This document shows positions 26,874 to 35,213 of a stretch of 64,000 nt of DNA, piece by piece. The notes beneath the pieces are model-generated. The model was not told the DNA's origin and did not search any database. It was given only the letters and a program-made list of their open reading frames with translations. The stretch covers positions 6,244,501 to 6,308,500 of the forward strand of contig NZ_JACHMZ010000001.1 of the NCBI RefSeq assembly GCF_014205165.1, in the 5' to 3' direction. Positions within the stretch are counted from its first letter, which is position 1. The number at the start of each line of letters is the position of its first letter. Made by a program: the position numbers and the translations under genes. The stretch is from Micromonospora carbonacea (GTDB lineage: Bacteria; Actinomycetota; Actinomycetes; Mycobacteriales; Micromonosporaceae).

Positions 26874-28196
26874 TATTCAGTCCCATGACATCTGTCAGTG
26901 TTGAAGTCCCGATACATGTGTCAGTTGGTAGGGATCTTGGGCGGGCTGGTACATGGTGCCTGCCATGGCTTCTCGGCGGCATGTCATGAACCTGCTCGAT
27001 GCCCAGTTGGCTGCGGGGGTGCGGATCAACGTGGCCGAGTTCGCGCGCGAGCATGGCGTGTCCGTCCGTACCGTGTACCGGCATCAGGCACGGATCCGGG
27101 ACGAGGGCGAATGGCATGAGCGGTCCCGGCGGCCGCACAACTGTCCGCGGGCGACGCCGCCGGACCTGGACGCCTGGATCTGCAAGCTGCGCGCCGCACT
27201 CGGCCTGGACAACGGAGCCGATTTCATCCGCGACGCCCTGATCGAGGTGCACGCCGCTACCGCTCCGGCGTGGCGGGTGCCCTCAAGGTCGACGATCAAC
27301 CGGGTCCTGGCCCGGCATGACCTGCTCGAACGGAACCCGGCGAAACGGCCACGCAGCTCGTTCCGCAGGTTCGCCTACGCCCGGCCCCGCGACTGCTACC
27401 AGATCGACGCCACGAACGTCCGGCTCGCCGACGGCACCCCCGCCACGGTCTTCGACGTCCTGGACGACTGCACCCGAACCCTCGTCAGCTGTCACGCAAC
27501 GACCGCGGAAACCGCCGAAGGCGCGATCACCGCGGTCAGGCAGGCCTTCAGCGAGTACGGCGCCCCCGCGATCACGTTGTCCGACAACGGCACCGCGTTC
27601 ACCAGCCGACTGACCCGACCCGGATCGATCTCCACCTTCGTCCAGTGCCTCCTGGACCACCACGTCCGGCCAATCAACTCCAGCCCCTACCATCCACAGA
27701 CCTGCGGCAAGGTCGAACGCCACCACCAAACCCTCAAGAAATGGCTGAGCACCCAACCCGCCCCCAGCACCCACGCCGAGCTGCAGAACCTGCTCGACAT
27801 CTACCGCCGCTACTACAACACCGAACGACGCCACAGCGCCCTACCACAACGCGCCACCCCCGCCCAGGCATGGACAGACGCACCCAGCCTCGGCGGGCCC
27901 ACCAGCCTCCCCACGCAAACCGACGCCACCCTGCACCACTGCCTCGTAGCCAACACCGGCGCCATCTCCGTCGCCGGACACCGCACCAGCGTCGGCACCA
28001 CCCACGCCGGCACCACCGTCACCGCCATCCGCGACCAAACCCGGATCACCGTCTACCACCACGACGGCCAACCCCTCGGCCACTTCCGCCTGACCCCCGA
28101 CCGGAACTACATCAGCCTCACCCGAACAGCTTGATCAACAACTCATGACACATCTATCGAGACTTCCCCTTGACACATGTCTCGGGACAGGACACA
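26874..28196 (+). mobile_element. IS481-family insertion sequence
   Basis: The element is about 1.32 kb with imperfect terminal inverted repeats of about 50 bp. The left end carries AGTCCCATGACAT, GAAGTCCCGATACATGTGTC. The right end read inward carries TGTCCCGAGACAT, GAAGTCTCGATAGATGTGTC. The 14-bp direct repeats flank it. It carries one intact transposase gene, so it may still be active or have arrived recently. Confidence 0.8.
26953..28134 (+). CDS. IS481-family transposase
   Basis: A 393-residue DDE transposase (GTG 26953, or ATG 26965). The N-terminal helix-turn-helix reads NVAEFAREHGVSVRTVYRHQ. The integrase core has CYQIDATNV (first Asp), ITLSDNGTAF (second Asp) and GKVERHHQTLKKWL (Glu), then YNTERRHSALPQRATPAQAW. 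A C-terminal beta domain follows. All catalytic residues and the frame are intact, and the gene fills the element between its inverted repeats. Confidence 0.9.
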   Translation: MVPAMASRRHVMNLLDAQLAAGVRINVAEFAREHGVSVRTVYRHQARIRDEGEWHERSRRPHNCPRATPPDLDAWICKLRAALGLDNGADFIRDALIEVHAATAPAWRVPSRSTINRVLARHDLLERNPAKRPRSSFRRFAYARPRDCYQIDATNVRLADGTPATVFDVLDDCTRTLVSCHATTAETAEGAITAVRQAFSEYGAPAITLSDNGTAFTSRLTRPGSISTFVQCLLDHHVRPINSSPYHPQTCGKVERHHQTLKKWLSTQPAPSTHAELQNLLDIYRRYYNTERRHSALPQRATPAQAWTDAPSLGGPTSLPTQTDATLHHCLVANTGAISVAGHRTSVGTTHAGTTVTAIRDQTRITVYHHDGQPLGHFRLTPDRNYISLTRTA

Positions 28197-28210
28197 GGCG
28201 TGTCCGTTCA
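28197..28210 (+). repeat. Right copy of 14-bp target-site duplication
   Basis: Exact copy of 26860-26873, marking the right boundary of the IS481 insertion. Confidence 0.75.
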
Positions 28211-28730
28211 GATGTGGACGACAAAGACGGGGCAGGTGTGGCACGCCGACCCGGAGTGCACTCGCGTCAAGGTCCGTGGCAGGGAGATGGTTTACCGTCA
28301 GCCTGAGTCTGGTGGTCTCGACCAGCTGTCGCTCCCAGACGGGCTGCATTGCTACCCTCCGGGAGCGCTGGCGACCTACCGGCGGGCTGCGGACAAACTG
28401 CTGAGGTACGGGGCAGACACTCAAGCGGCCGAGGCTCGCCTGGCTGACGGCGATCTCTACTTCGGCCTGTTAGACCATGACCCGCACTACTTCTGGAGCG
28501 CCGCCGATGAGGTGCTGATCTCGGGCGAACTGGCCGCCTACTGGGAGGCGGCACGGCGACGTCGGGAGCGCCTCGTCGAGAAGGTACGACAGGAAGCCAG
28601 TCCGACGACGCAGCGTGCGGCGATGGCGGCCCTCGCCGCCTGGGTACGCGAAGGCCGTCAAGCAGTACCGAACCCGAGACGGACGCATCGAACTCGCCCC
28701 CGCAACCCCACTCCCGATACTGCCTGGTGA

Positions 28731-29024
28731 CCACGCGACGGTCCTCGGCAAGGTCATCTGCGTCCTGCACCGACCATGATCCCGACCTTCACCACCACGA
28801 CCCATCGCCTGGCAGGATAGTGGCCCGCCTGGGGTTACTGCTCAGCCAGGTCGCCGCATGGTCCCGGCGCGTGCAGCCTAGCCGTTCACCATCCCGGTCC
28901 TCACCAGCAGCCCGCATTCGCCGTGATGACGGCCGCACAGGATGACGGCGCTACGGCAGGATAGGGGCGCGGCGTGACGTCCACACCGAGGCGGCCGTTC
29001 GATACTAGGTAGTGGAGACACCGA
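28731..29024. other. Spacer upstream of the HEPN-like gene
   Basis: No coding region recognised; probably carries the promoter of the gene at 29025. Confidence 0.35.
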
Positions 29025-29912
29025 ATGGCCCTCCGAATCATGATCGGACTTCCAACCGACACACCAAAGGTCCACGCACCGTTCACCGCTCAGCAGGTCG
29101 CGGTACTTCGACGCTGGCAGGCGGCCTCGATCGCCGCACACATGAGATGCCCCCGCCACGGCGATGTGCGGCACGAGAGTTCCGATCTCGTTCCCGAACT
29201 CCGCGGTTGGCGCTGCGCCTTCCGGACACCGGACTATCCCGACCTGGCCTGTTCGTACACCGTCGACTGGGCCTACGCCGGGATGCTGGACGAGAACAAC
29301 GTTCGGATCATGGAGGAGATGTCGGTCGACGTGGTCAACGTGTCGTTCGACGACGACTCGGACGAACCATTGAACGTCTTCTCCGACTACGACCTCCTCC
29401 TGTCATTCCACGACGAAGTCGACCTTGACTGGGAAGAAATCGCCGAGCGCAGCGTACTCGATCAACGGCGAGGCCTAGTCATCACGCAGAGCACCATCCT
29501 AGAGGACCTTCTCGGCGACGTGATCATTCAGCTGGAGAAGCCAGATGACCCCGAGGCGCGTCGAAGCGAGACAGACCAGTGGATGATCGGCAAACGACTA
29601 CATCGTGTCGAGTCGCTTCTAGCGAGCGGCGCATCCCCGGACGCAGACCGCAGCTTCCCACGCGAGGAGCTATGGGCAGCTATCAGACGCCGCAACGATC
29701 TGGCGCACGGAAACATCACCCGAGTCATCGACAAGGCTTATCCACGACCAGACGGGTCAGGCAAGACCCAGCGAGTGGAGTGGCACCTTATCGACCGTCG
29801 AACCCGCAGATCCCAACTGATCACCATGGCCGGACTACGTAAGGACGTGTACGCCGCGATCGCCGCCTACACGAGTCTTCTCCGCTGGGCCATAGCCAAC
29901 CCTGGCGACTAG
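29025..29912 (+). CDS. Hypothetical protein with HEPN-like RX4H motif
   Basis: A 295-residue protein from ATG 29025. The N-terminal part contains a Cys/His set (MRCPRHGDVRHES, GWRCAF, LACSY) that may bind a metal. The middle is strongly acidic (VNVSFDDDSDEP). The C-terminal third is helical and contains AIRRRNDLAHGNI, where Arg223-Asn-Asp-Leu-Ala-His228 matches the RX4-6H signature of HEPN ribonucleases, followed by a helix (LRKDVYAAIAAYTSLLRWAI). HEPN proteins are common RNase effectors in toxin-antitoxin and abortive-infection systems. No partner antitoxin is adjacent, so a stand-alone defence role is inference; the motif could also mark a non-catalytic HEPN domain. Confidence 0.55.
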   Translation: MALRIMIGLPTDTPKVHAPFTAQQVAVLRRWQAASIAAHMRCPRHGDVRHESSDLVPELRGWRCAFRTPDYPDLACSYTVDWAYAGMLDENNVRIMEEMSVDVVNVSFDDDSDEPLNVFSDYDLLLSFHDEVDLDWEEIAERSVLDQRRGLVITQSTILEDLLGDVIIQLEKPDDPEARRSETDQWMIGKRLHRVESLLASGASPDADRSFPREELWAAIRRRNDLAHGNITRVIDKAYPRPDGSGKTQRVEWHLIDRRTRRSQLITMAGLRKDVYAAIAAYTSLLRWAIANPGD

Positions 29913-30571
29913 TGCCTCGTCATGCAGCCTTGAACGGGTAATCCGGGTGGCGGATCTTGGATCCGATCGAGGGATGCCTCCCATCGGCCGGCGGGAACCA
30001 CGTGGTGGTCGCGGCGGCTGGAACACGTCCCGGCACACGGGACAGACCTGTCACGTCCCCTGACGGCAACCGTCGTGGCTCCAAGGCGACCTGCCCGGAA
30101 GTACCTGCCCACGGACCGCCGGCTGACAAAGGCGGTCCGAGGATCTCACCTGCCACAACGGCCCTGCTGGCCGACTACCTACGCCGCGCTGTCGCCCGCC
30201 CAGTCCCCGGGCTGACCATCCACAAGCTAAAGGCGGGGAACGGCACGCCGTTGGAGTCCGGCTGACTTCCACCGAGCAACAAACATCGCGCGGCCGGTCT
30301 CACACCAGATCACGACGGGCAACGCGCGACCTACGTCGCCCTCACCGCGGCAAGACCGACACTGTCGTTGCCTAGACCAGACATCGGCAATACTCCGACT
30401 ATGGCGAGCCAGGCAGCGACAAGTCGCAAAGTGCGAGAAGTCGGTCGCGCTCAGGTCCCCTCTCTTGCCAACGCAGGTGTGCCCGACCCCGTGCCTACAC
30501 CTGGCCAGCATGGCGCACACCCCCGCTACCACCACCTGCATCCGAACGTTGACGTCTGTCAGAATCTGACG
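29913..30571. other. Long intergenic stretch, no gene assigned
   Basis: Frames on both strands are open but Pro/Arg-rich. The continuous frame that enters the next gene from 30368 has no good start, and the protein-like part begins at ATG 30572. Possible remnants of an earlier insertion cannot be identified. Confidence 0.35.
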
Positions 30572-31987
30572 ATGCCTGGTGTCGACAACCTTCCGGATCT
30601 GCGTGACGTCGTCGGCAGAATCGCCCACCAGATTGGCCAGGCAGCCACCCACAAGACACTCGACGACGCGTTGCTCCGGGTTGGCCTGCCCGCGTCCACC
30701 GCCGGTGCCACCAAAACAGAGCGCACGGACAGCAGCCTGGCCGTGCTCCGAGACGACCGGTTGATCGAGGTAGCGCGCACAATGCTGGCCGCGTGTGACT
30801 GGCTGGACGCGGACCGCCGCACCCTGCAGGACCTGGTGTGGGCCACGGAGGAACACCCGCGCATCCCGAAGCGGGCAAGGCGGGAGATCGCGCGGGCACT
30901 GACTGGCAGCGAACTCAACGACTACTACCGGCGGTTCCGCGCGTTGCTCGGAAGCCTGTTCGACCTCGGCGGCGGCGTGCTCTGGGGCGGACGGGACCTC
31001 AGCGTGGGAGCACGCATCGACCAGCACTTTCATCTCAACCCGGATTGGACCGTGGAGGAGGTGTTCGATGCGGTCGGGGCGATAGACGAAAGTTCCGACC
31101 GACGGTTCGGGCTCCTCATCCAAGGAATCACGTCGAGCGAGACCATTCCGGACGAGAACGCGCAGCGCCGCCTCGTCGCTCAGATGAACCCACCACTGAC
31201 GGCCGCAGGCTTAGAACTTCGGGAAACTGGAGCCCCCGACGGCTACCCGGTGTTCGAGGTGGTGGCCACCCGGTCACGGAAGGGCCGACCGAAGAACCTG
31301 ATCTTCGCCTCCTCCCGAAAGCCGGACCTGCGGCTGAGCGACGCGATCGACAACGATGTCGAGATCCTCAGCGACCCGGCCGAGGTACTCGTCTATGACC
31401 GGCCGATTACCGCCGATGGTGTCCTGTGGCGTGACCTGCAAGCCTGGTTCAAGGACACCCACCGGCTCGGCAGCGATCAGGATGCCAAGACGCAGCTGTA
31501 CCGGCGGCTACGGCAAAGCCTGCCCGAGAACTCGCCTCCGCAGCGGCTGCTGTTCGACCTGTATCACGAGATCCACGGTGCCGCCGTACACCACCTCCCC
31601 GCCCTACTGCCCGAGGTCTGGCTGTACTGGGACCCGCAGACAATCAAGATGCGCGGCACCGCCGCGCTGCTGCAGCTGCGTATGGACTTCCTCCTGCTCG
31701 TTCCCGGTGGCGGCAGGATCGTGCTGGAGGTCGACGGCCGCAACCACTACGCCGTCGAACGACGGACTGGCCCCACCGGACAGCAGTGGATCGCCGATCC
31801 GCCCACCTACGCCCGCACCATGGCAGGCAGCCGCAAGCTCACCCTCGCCGGCTACGAGGTGCACCGCTTCGGAGCTCACGAACTGCTGGATCGGCGCCAG
31901 GGGCGCGTCACTCTCACGACGTTCTTCGCCGACTTGTTCCACCGCCACCATGTCATCACGCCTCTAGCTCGCGCAACGCCGTCGTAG
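30572..31987 (+). CDS. AbiJ-NTD-like protein with PD-(D/E)XK nuclease-like core
   Basis: A 471-residue protein from ATG 30572. The N-terminal ~240 residues are helical and resemble the AbiJ N-terminal domain family of abortive-infection proteins (IDQHFHLNPDWTVEEVFDAV, DRRFGLLIQGITS, AQRRLVAQMNPPLTAAGLEL). The C-terminal part contains LRMDFLLLV (Asp372) and RIVLEVDGRNHY (Glu386-Val-Asp388), the D-(x)n-E-x-K/D-type core of restriction-endonuclease-fold proteins. It then has a segment like Vsr/DUF559 nucleases (YEVHRFGAHELL). A cytoplasmic nuclease triggered by phage infection fits the context of Hachiman and HEPN-like neighbours. The domain calls are from motif resemblance only. Confidence 0.55.
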   Translation: MPGVDNLPDLRDVVGRIAHQIGQAATHKTLDDALLRVGLPASTAGATKTERTDSSLAVLRDDRLIEVARTMLAACDWLDADRRTLQDLVWATEEHPRIPKRARREIARALTGSELNDYYRRFRALLGSLFDLGGGVLWGGRDLSVGARIDQHFHLNPDWTVEEVFDAVGAIDESSDRRFGLLIQGITSSETIPDENAQRRLVAQMNPPLTAAGLELRETGAPDGYPVFEVVATRSRKGRPKNLIFASSRKPDLRLSDAIDNDVEILSDPAEVLVYDRPITADGVLWRDLQAWFKDTHRLGSDQDAKTQLYRRLRQSLPENSPPQRLLFDLYHEIHGAAVHHLPALLPEVWLYWDPQTIKMRGTAALLQLRMDFLLLVPGGGRIVLEVDGRNHYAVERRTGPTGQQWIADPPTYARTMAGSRKLTLAGYEVHRFGAHELLDRRQGRVTLTTFFADLFHRHHVITPLARATPS

Positions 31988-32070
31988 CCTGCCGGGCGCG
32001 CTGACCCGCGGCAACCTGAGGTGGGTTCTGTCGTTCGGAGGGAGACGCTGCACGCTCGTACACTCGCGCA

Positions 32071-32734
32071 GTGGACGCAACGTGGGCTGCCGATCAACTC
32101 AATGAGTTCGCTCGAATGATCGACCGGCTGTCTGACTTGGAGATGACGTCGCGCCGCGACACCGAAGATGAGCGCGACGACCTCGACCGCGAGGTTCGAC
32201 GCCAAGAGCCGATCATGCGGCTGGCCGAGAACACGATCCGACCGGGCTTGGGAGACTACTCGTCGGAGTACGACGAGTGGCGTGGGCGGTGGTGGAACGC
32301 GCGCAATGCGGCGTTGCAGGCCTCAGGGCTGTACCAGTATGGCGAGGAAGCTCGCCGCCGGCTGCGGCCCGATGCACCAGACCTGGTCGCCGACCAGTTC
32401 CATCCGTGGGTCTGGGAGGCAGCGCGCCCGTTCTGGGAAAGCAATAACCAGACCGAGGCCGTGTGGGTAGCCGCGCGGGCCGTCAACGGCCGGCTCCAGC
32501 AGAAGCTCGGCCGACACGACCTCGGAGAGACAAAGCTGTGCCGCAGCGCCTTCAGCACGAACGATCCCAAACCAGGTGAGCCTCGGTTGCGCTTCGCTGG
32601 TGACCGCACATCCGATACGTGGAAGAGCCGCCAAGTGGGAGCCGAGAACTTCGGCGTGGGGTGCTTCAGCGGGATCCGCAACCCGGTCGCGCACGAGTCC
32701 GGCCTTGTCTTGGACGAGCCGGTGGTGCTCGAAC
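32071..32734 (+). pseudogene. TIGR02391-like (Hypoth_ymh) protein, 3' end cut by IS3
   Basis: From GTG 32071 about 221 codons remain. FWESNNQTEAVWVAARAVNG, then FGVGCFSGIRNPVAHESG matches the C-terminal signature of the TIGR02391 family, small proteins often found in restriction and defence loci. At 32735 the sequence passes into the left inverted repeat of an IS3 element, and the last residues before the stop (CCTDR) are read from IS DNA. The missing end would be about 15-20 residues. A truncated product might still be made. Confidence 0.6.
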
Positions 32735-32766
32735 GGGTCTGCTGCACCGATAGGTGACAGTTTCAG

Positions 32767-33630
32767 TCACGCGGCCTGACTGGCCGGTGGGGTCATGATG
32801 GTCTCGTACTCGATAGGGGTCAACCGGGACAGGGATCGTTGGCGTCGTCGGCGATGGTAGGTCCGTTCGATCCAGGTCACGATCGCGGTCCTGAGCTGCT
32901 GCCGGGTCGTCCAGGTTCGGCGGTCGAGGACGTTGTTCTGCAGCAGGCCGAAGAACGATTCCATGGCGGCGTTGTCGCCGGCGGCGCCGACTCTGCCCAT
33001 CGACCCGGTCACGTCGTGCTGGTTTAGGGCGTGGACGAATTTTCGGCTGCGAAATTGCGACCCGCGGTCGGTGTGCAGCACGCAGCCGGCCACGTCACCA
33101 CGGCGGGCTGCGGCGTTGTGCAACGCGGTGACGGCCAGGCGGGACTTCATCCGTGAGTCGATGGAGTAGCCGACGATCCGGTTCGACCACACGTCCTTGA
33201 TCGCGCACAGGTAGAGCTTGCCCTCACCCGTGCGGTGCTCGGTGATGTCGGCCAGCCACAACCGGTTCGGGCCGTCGGCGGTGAAGTCTCGCTTGACGAG
33301 GTCGTCGTGAACCGGTGGACCGGCCTTGCCACCCTTGCCGGGCTTCCTGCGCTTGCTGAAGGCGCTCCACCAGCCGTTGTCCGAGCAGATCTTCCATCCG
33401 GTGCGCTCTGCCATCGGCTCTCCGGCGGCGCGGGCCTCATCGATCAGGAACCGGTAGCCGAACTCCGGGTCATCGCGGTGGGCGTCGACCAGGGCATTCG
33501 CGCGGTAAGCAGCGACGAGTTCGGCGTCGCGGACAGGCCGGGCGAGCCACCGGTAGTAGGGCTGACGAGCGATGTTCAGCACCCGGCACGTCACCGCGAC
33601 GGGGATCCCGTCGGCGGCCAGCTCGCTCAC
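32767..33630 (-). CDS. IS3-family transposase OrfB
   Basis: A 287-residue frame holding the DDE integrase core: NRLWLADITEH (first Asp), VLHTDRGSQF (second Asp) and DNAAMESFFGLLQ (Glu), ending RSLSRLTPIEYETIM. Its upstream coding sequence overlaps OrfA. A -1 shift at the GGGAAAAGG run near 33640 would join OrfA to RLYPLVSELAADG, the usual fusion sequence of this family. The full transposase is therefore probably the OrfAB frameshift product, and the 287-residue frame is only its downstream part. Confidence 0.9.
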   Translation of the reverse strand: MSELAADGIPVAVTCRVLNIARQPYYRWLARPVRDAELVAAYRANALVDAHRDDPEFGYRFLIDEARAAGEPMAERTGWKICSDNGWWSAFSKRRKPGKGGKAGPPVHDDLVKRDFTADGPNRLWLADITEHRTGEGKLYLCAIKDVWSNRIVGYSIDSRMKSRLAVTALHNAAARRGDVAGCVLHTDRGSQFRSRKFVHALNQHDVTGSMGRVGAAGDNAAMESFFGLLQNNVLDRRTWTTRQQLRTAIVTWIERTYHRRRRQRSLSRLTPIEYETIMTPPASQAA

Positions 33631-33959
33631 GAGCGGGTAGAGCCTTTTCCCGGCAGATGCGCCTGCGACAAGTACGCCGCGGCCCGCCGCAGGACCTCGT
33701 TCTCCTGCTCCAACAACCGGATCCGCTTGCGGGCCTCGCGCAGCTCGGCTGACTCGCCACCGGTCGTGCCGGGCTTCGCGCCAGCATCAACGTCGGCTTG
33801 GCGCAGCCACTTGAACAACGTCATCGGGTGGACCCCGAAGTCCTTCGCGATCTGCTCGACCGTCACACCTGGCTCGCGGTCGCGGGCCACCCGCACGACG
33901 TCATCACGGAACTCACGAGGGTAAGGCTTGGGCACAGCGACATCCTTCCAGCCCGCCAC
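33627..33959 (-). CDS. IS3-family transposase OrfA
   Basis: A 110-residue protein with the IS3 helix-turn-helix (FRDDVVRVARDREPGVTVEQ, then IAKDFGVHPMTLFKWLRQAD) and a leucine-zipper-like coiled coil (LREARKRIRLLEQENEVLRR). It binds the element's ends and, by programmed -1 frameshifting near its 3' end, provides the N-terminus of the OrfAB transposase. Confidence 0.9.
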   Translation of the reverse strand: MAGWKDVAVPKPYPREFRDDVVRVARDREPGVTVEQIAKDFGVHPMTLFKWLRQADVDAGAKPGTTGGESAELREARKRIRLLEQENEVLRRAAAYLSQAHLPGKGSTRS

Positions 33960-33999
33960 CAGGGCAAGCCATCTCAGATGTCACCTACCGGTGCAGCAG

Positions 34000-34257
34000 A
34001 CCCGAACGCCGGGCCGGCACGGTGGCCGGGCGCAGCGTCTCGTTCGTGCCCCTGACCGCCCTGTGCTCTGCGGCGATGCGGCCCTCGCCCGGCGCGGAGG
34101 CCGGGCGCAGCCTCGACTTGCGTGGGTGATGCCAGCAACAGATCGCGCGTTGCGATCCTCACCCGACGCGGGCGGGCGCAGCGCCACGCACATTTGGAGT
34201 TGTACGTAGCCCCACGCGTCGTGGCAATCTTCGCCCGGCGCGGTGGCCGGACGCAGC
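34000..34257. CRISPR. Degenerate four-repeat CRISPR array without cas genes
   Basis: Four repeats of about 37 bp end at 34036, 34111, 34182 and 34257, all with the tail GGCGGGCGCAGC or close variants (the last has GGACGCAGC). Their 5' halves resemble GTTGCGATCCTCGCCCGGCG with several substitutions. The third repeat has a 3-bp deletion and the first is strongly diverged. The three spacers between them are 37-38 bp and unrelated to each other. Spacing and repeat/spacer sizes fit a real array that has decayed. The IS3 element abuts the first repeat and an IS630 fragment starts right after the fourth. No cas gene is in the window. Orientation is not determined. Confidence 0.65.
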
Positions 34258-34264
34258 CATGATT

Positions 34265-34750
34265 ACCCAGCCGCGTCCGGCGGCGACAACGAGAGCTGCC
34301 ACGAGATCCCGCGTTCGTGCAGGATCCGGCGGATCGTCTCGACGCTGATCGTCGTGACGTGACCAGCCGCGATAAGGGTAGTCGCGAAGCTTGGTCAGCG
34401 ACCAGCAGGAGAAGGGCTGGCCGAGGAAGCGGGGGCCGCACCGTGCGATGACACAGTTCCAGTCACGGGTCTGTTCATCGATCCGTCCCAGTGCGCCCCC
34501 GCTCCATTCTAGGTCGAGGGCGTCGAACCCCCGCTCGCTGAACGCGTGGATCACGTCGCGGACGTAGTCCTCGGTCGCCTTCAACAGGTGGGCGATGTCC
34601 AGGGCCGGCTGTCCCTGGCAGACATCAGCACCATCATCGCCCTACACAGCATCGCCGAGTCCTTCGCGGTCCGGTGATCCGCCGCAACCGCTGACTCTCG
34701 CCATCGAGATCTGCCGGACGAACAGCTCCGGCCGCCTGCCCACCGGCCAT
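34265..34750 (-). pseudogene. IS630-family transposase N-terminal fragment
   Basis: On the minus strand the pieces LLKATEDYVRDVIHAFSERG, GFDALDLEWSGG, RIDEQTRDWNCVIARCGPRF and LGQPFSCWSLTKLRDYPYRG are clear IS630 sequence. They are followed in other frames by TIRRILHERGI-like and SPPDAAG-like segments to a stop near 34266. At least two frameshifts are needed and the DDE half is missing. Confidence 0.65.
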
Positions 34751-34865
34751 CACCTCCCCCCACGAGTGCTGGGAGACGACCTGCCCGGTCCACTCTCAGA
34801 ATCAGCGGATTCCACGATCAACGTTCAAGACGAGGCATTAGCTGCCCGATGAACGTTGCGTTCGT

Positions 34866-35201
34866 CTACCATCTACGGAAATTGCATAGATCAGAGATCA
34901 GCGCCTGCAGGAGGTCCCAGACGCGAGCAGGATTGATATATCCGGTTCTTGCGCCTGTGTAGCGACTCGTCTCGCGAACCAGAAGCACCGCACTTACCCA
35001 TCCGACAAGAATCGAGATAACCGTGATAGGAAGGATTGAAAAGATGATTGGGACGACCAACTCTTTGGCACCGGCAACACGCCCCAACAACATCAGGACG
35101 AGCAGGATCGGCAGACTCACGACACCAACCCGAAGCCCGACGACGGCGGCGCGCCACCGTCCACTCTGCCGGATCCTCGACTTCGCCGATTGATCATTCA
35201 C
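34866..35201 (-). CDS. Small two-helix membrane protein, candidate immunity protein for the RHS toxin
   Basis: A 111-residue protein beginning 12 bp after the RHS gene on the same strand. It has a basic N-terminus followed by two hydrophobic helices: about residues 19-44 (AVVGLRVGVVSLPILLVLML) and about 49-74 (VVPIIFSILPITVISILVGW). A polar C-terminal tail follows. I recognise no family. The place directly downstream of a polymorphic RHS protein is that of an immunity gene, and a membrane-embedded immunity protein would suggest that the toxin acts on the membrane. This is inference from position and topology. Confidence 0.55.
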   Translation of the reverse strand: MNDQSAKSRIRQSGRWRAAVVGLRVGVVSLPILLVLMLLGRVAGAKELVVPIIFSILPITVISILVGWVSAVLLVRETSRYTGARTGYINPARVWDLLQALISDLCNFRRW

Positions 35202-35213
35202 TATAGTTCACCC

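Larger units (their letters stand above)
26786..28730 (+). pseudogene. Small gene split by an IS481 insertion
   Basis: The left part runs from ATG 26786 (MHLVRNDHRVDGEVTLADLP) to 26873. The right part resumes at 28211 in the same codon phase (QMWTTKTGQVWHADPECTRV) and runs to 28730. Removing the insertion and one copy of the 14-bp duplication restores one frame of about 202 codons. The right part is a soluble, Arg/Ala-rich protein with YFGLLDHDPHYFWSAADEVL. No family recognised. The gene is inactive as it stands unless the 3' part is translated alone from GTG 28201 or ATG 28212. Confidence 0.65.
32735..34003 (-). mobile_element. IS3-family insertion sequence
   Basis: The element is about 1.27 kb. 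The left end GGGTCTGCTGCACCGATAGG and the right end read inward, GGGTCTGCTGCACCGGTAGG, differ at one base. The 4-bp GAAC occurs on both outer sides (32731-32734 and 34004-34007), a plausible target duplication. It encodes orfA and orfB on the minus strand, both uninterrupted. Confidence 0.85.
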
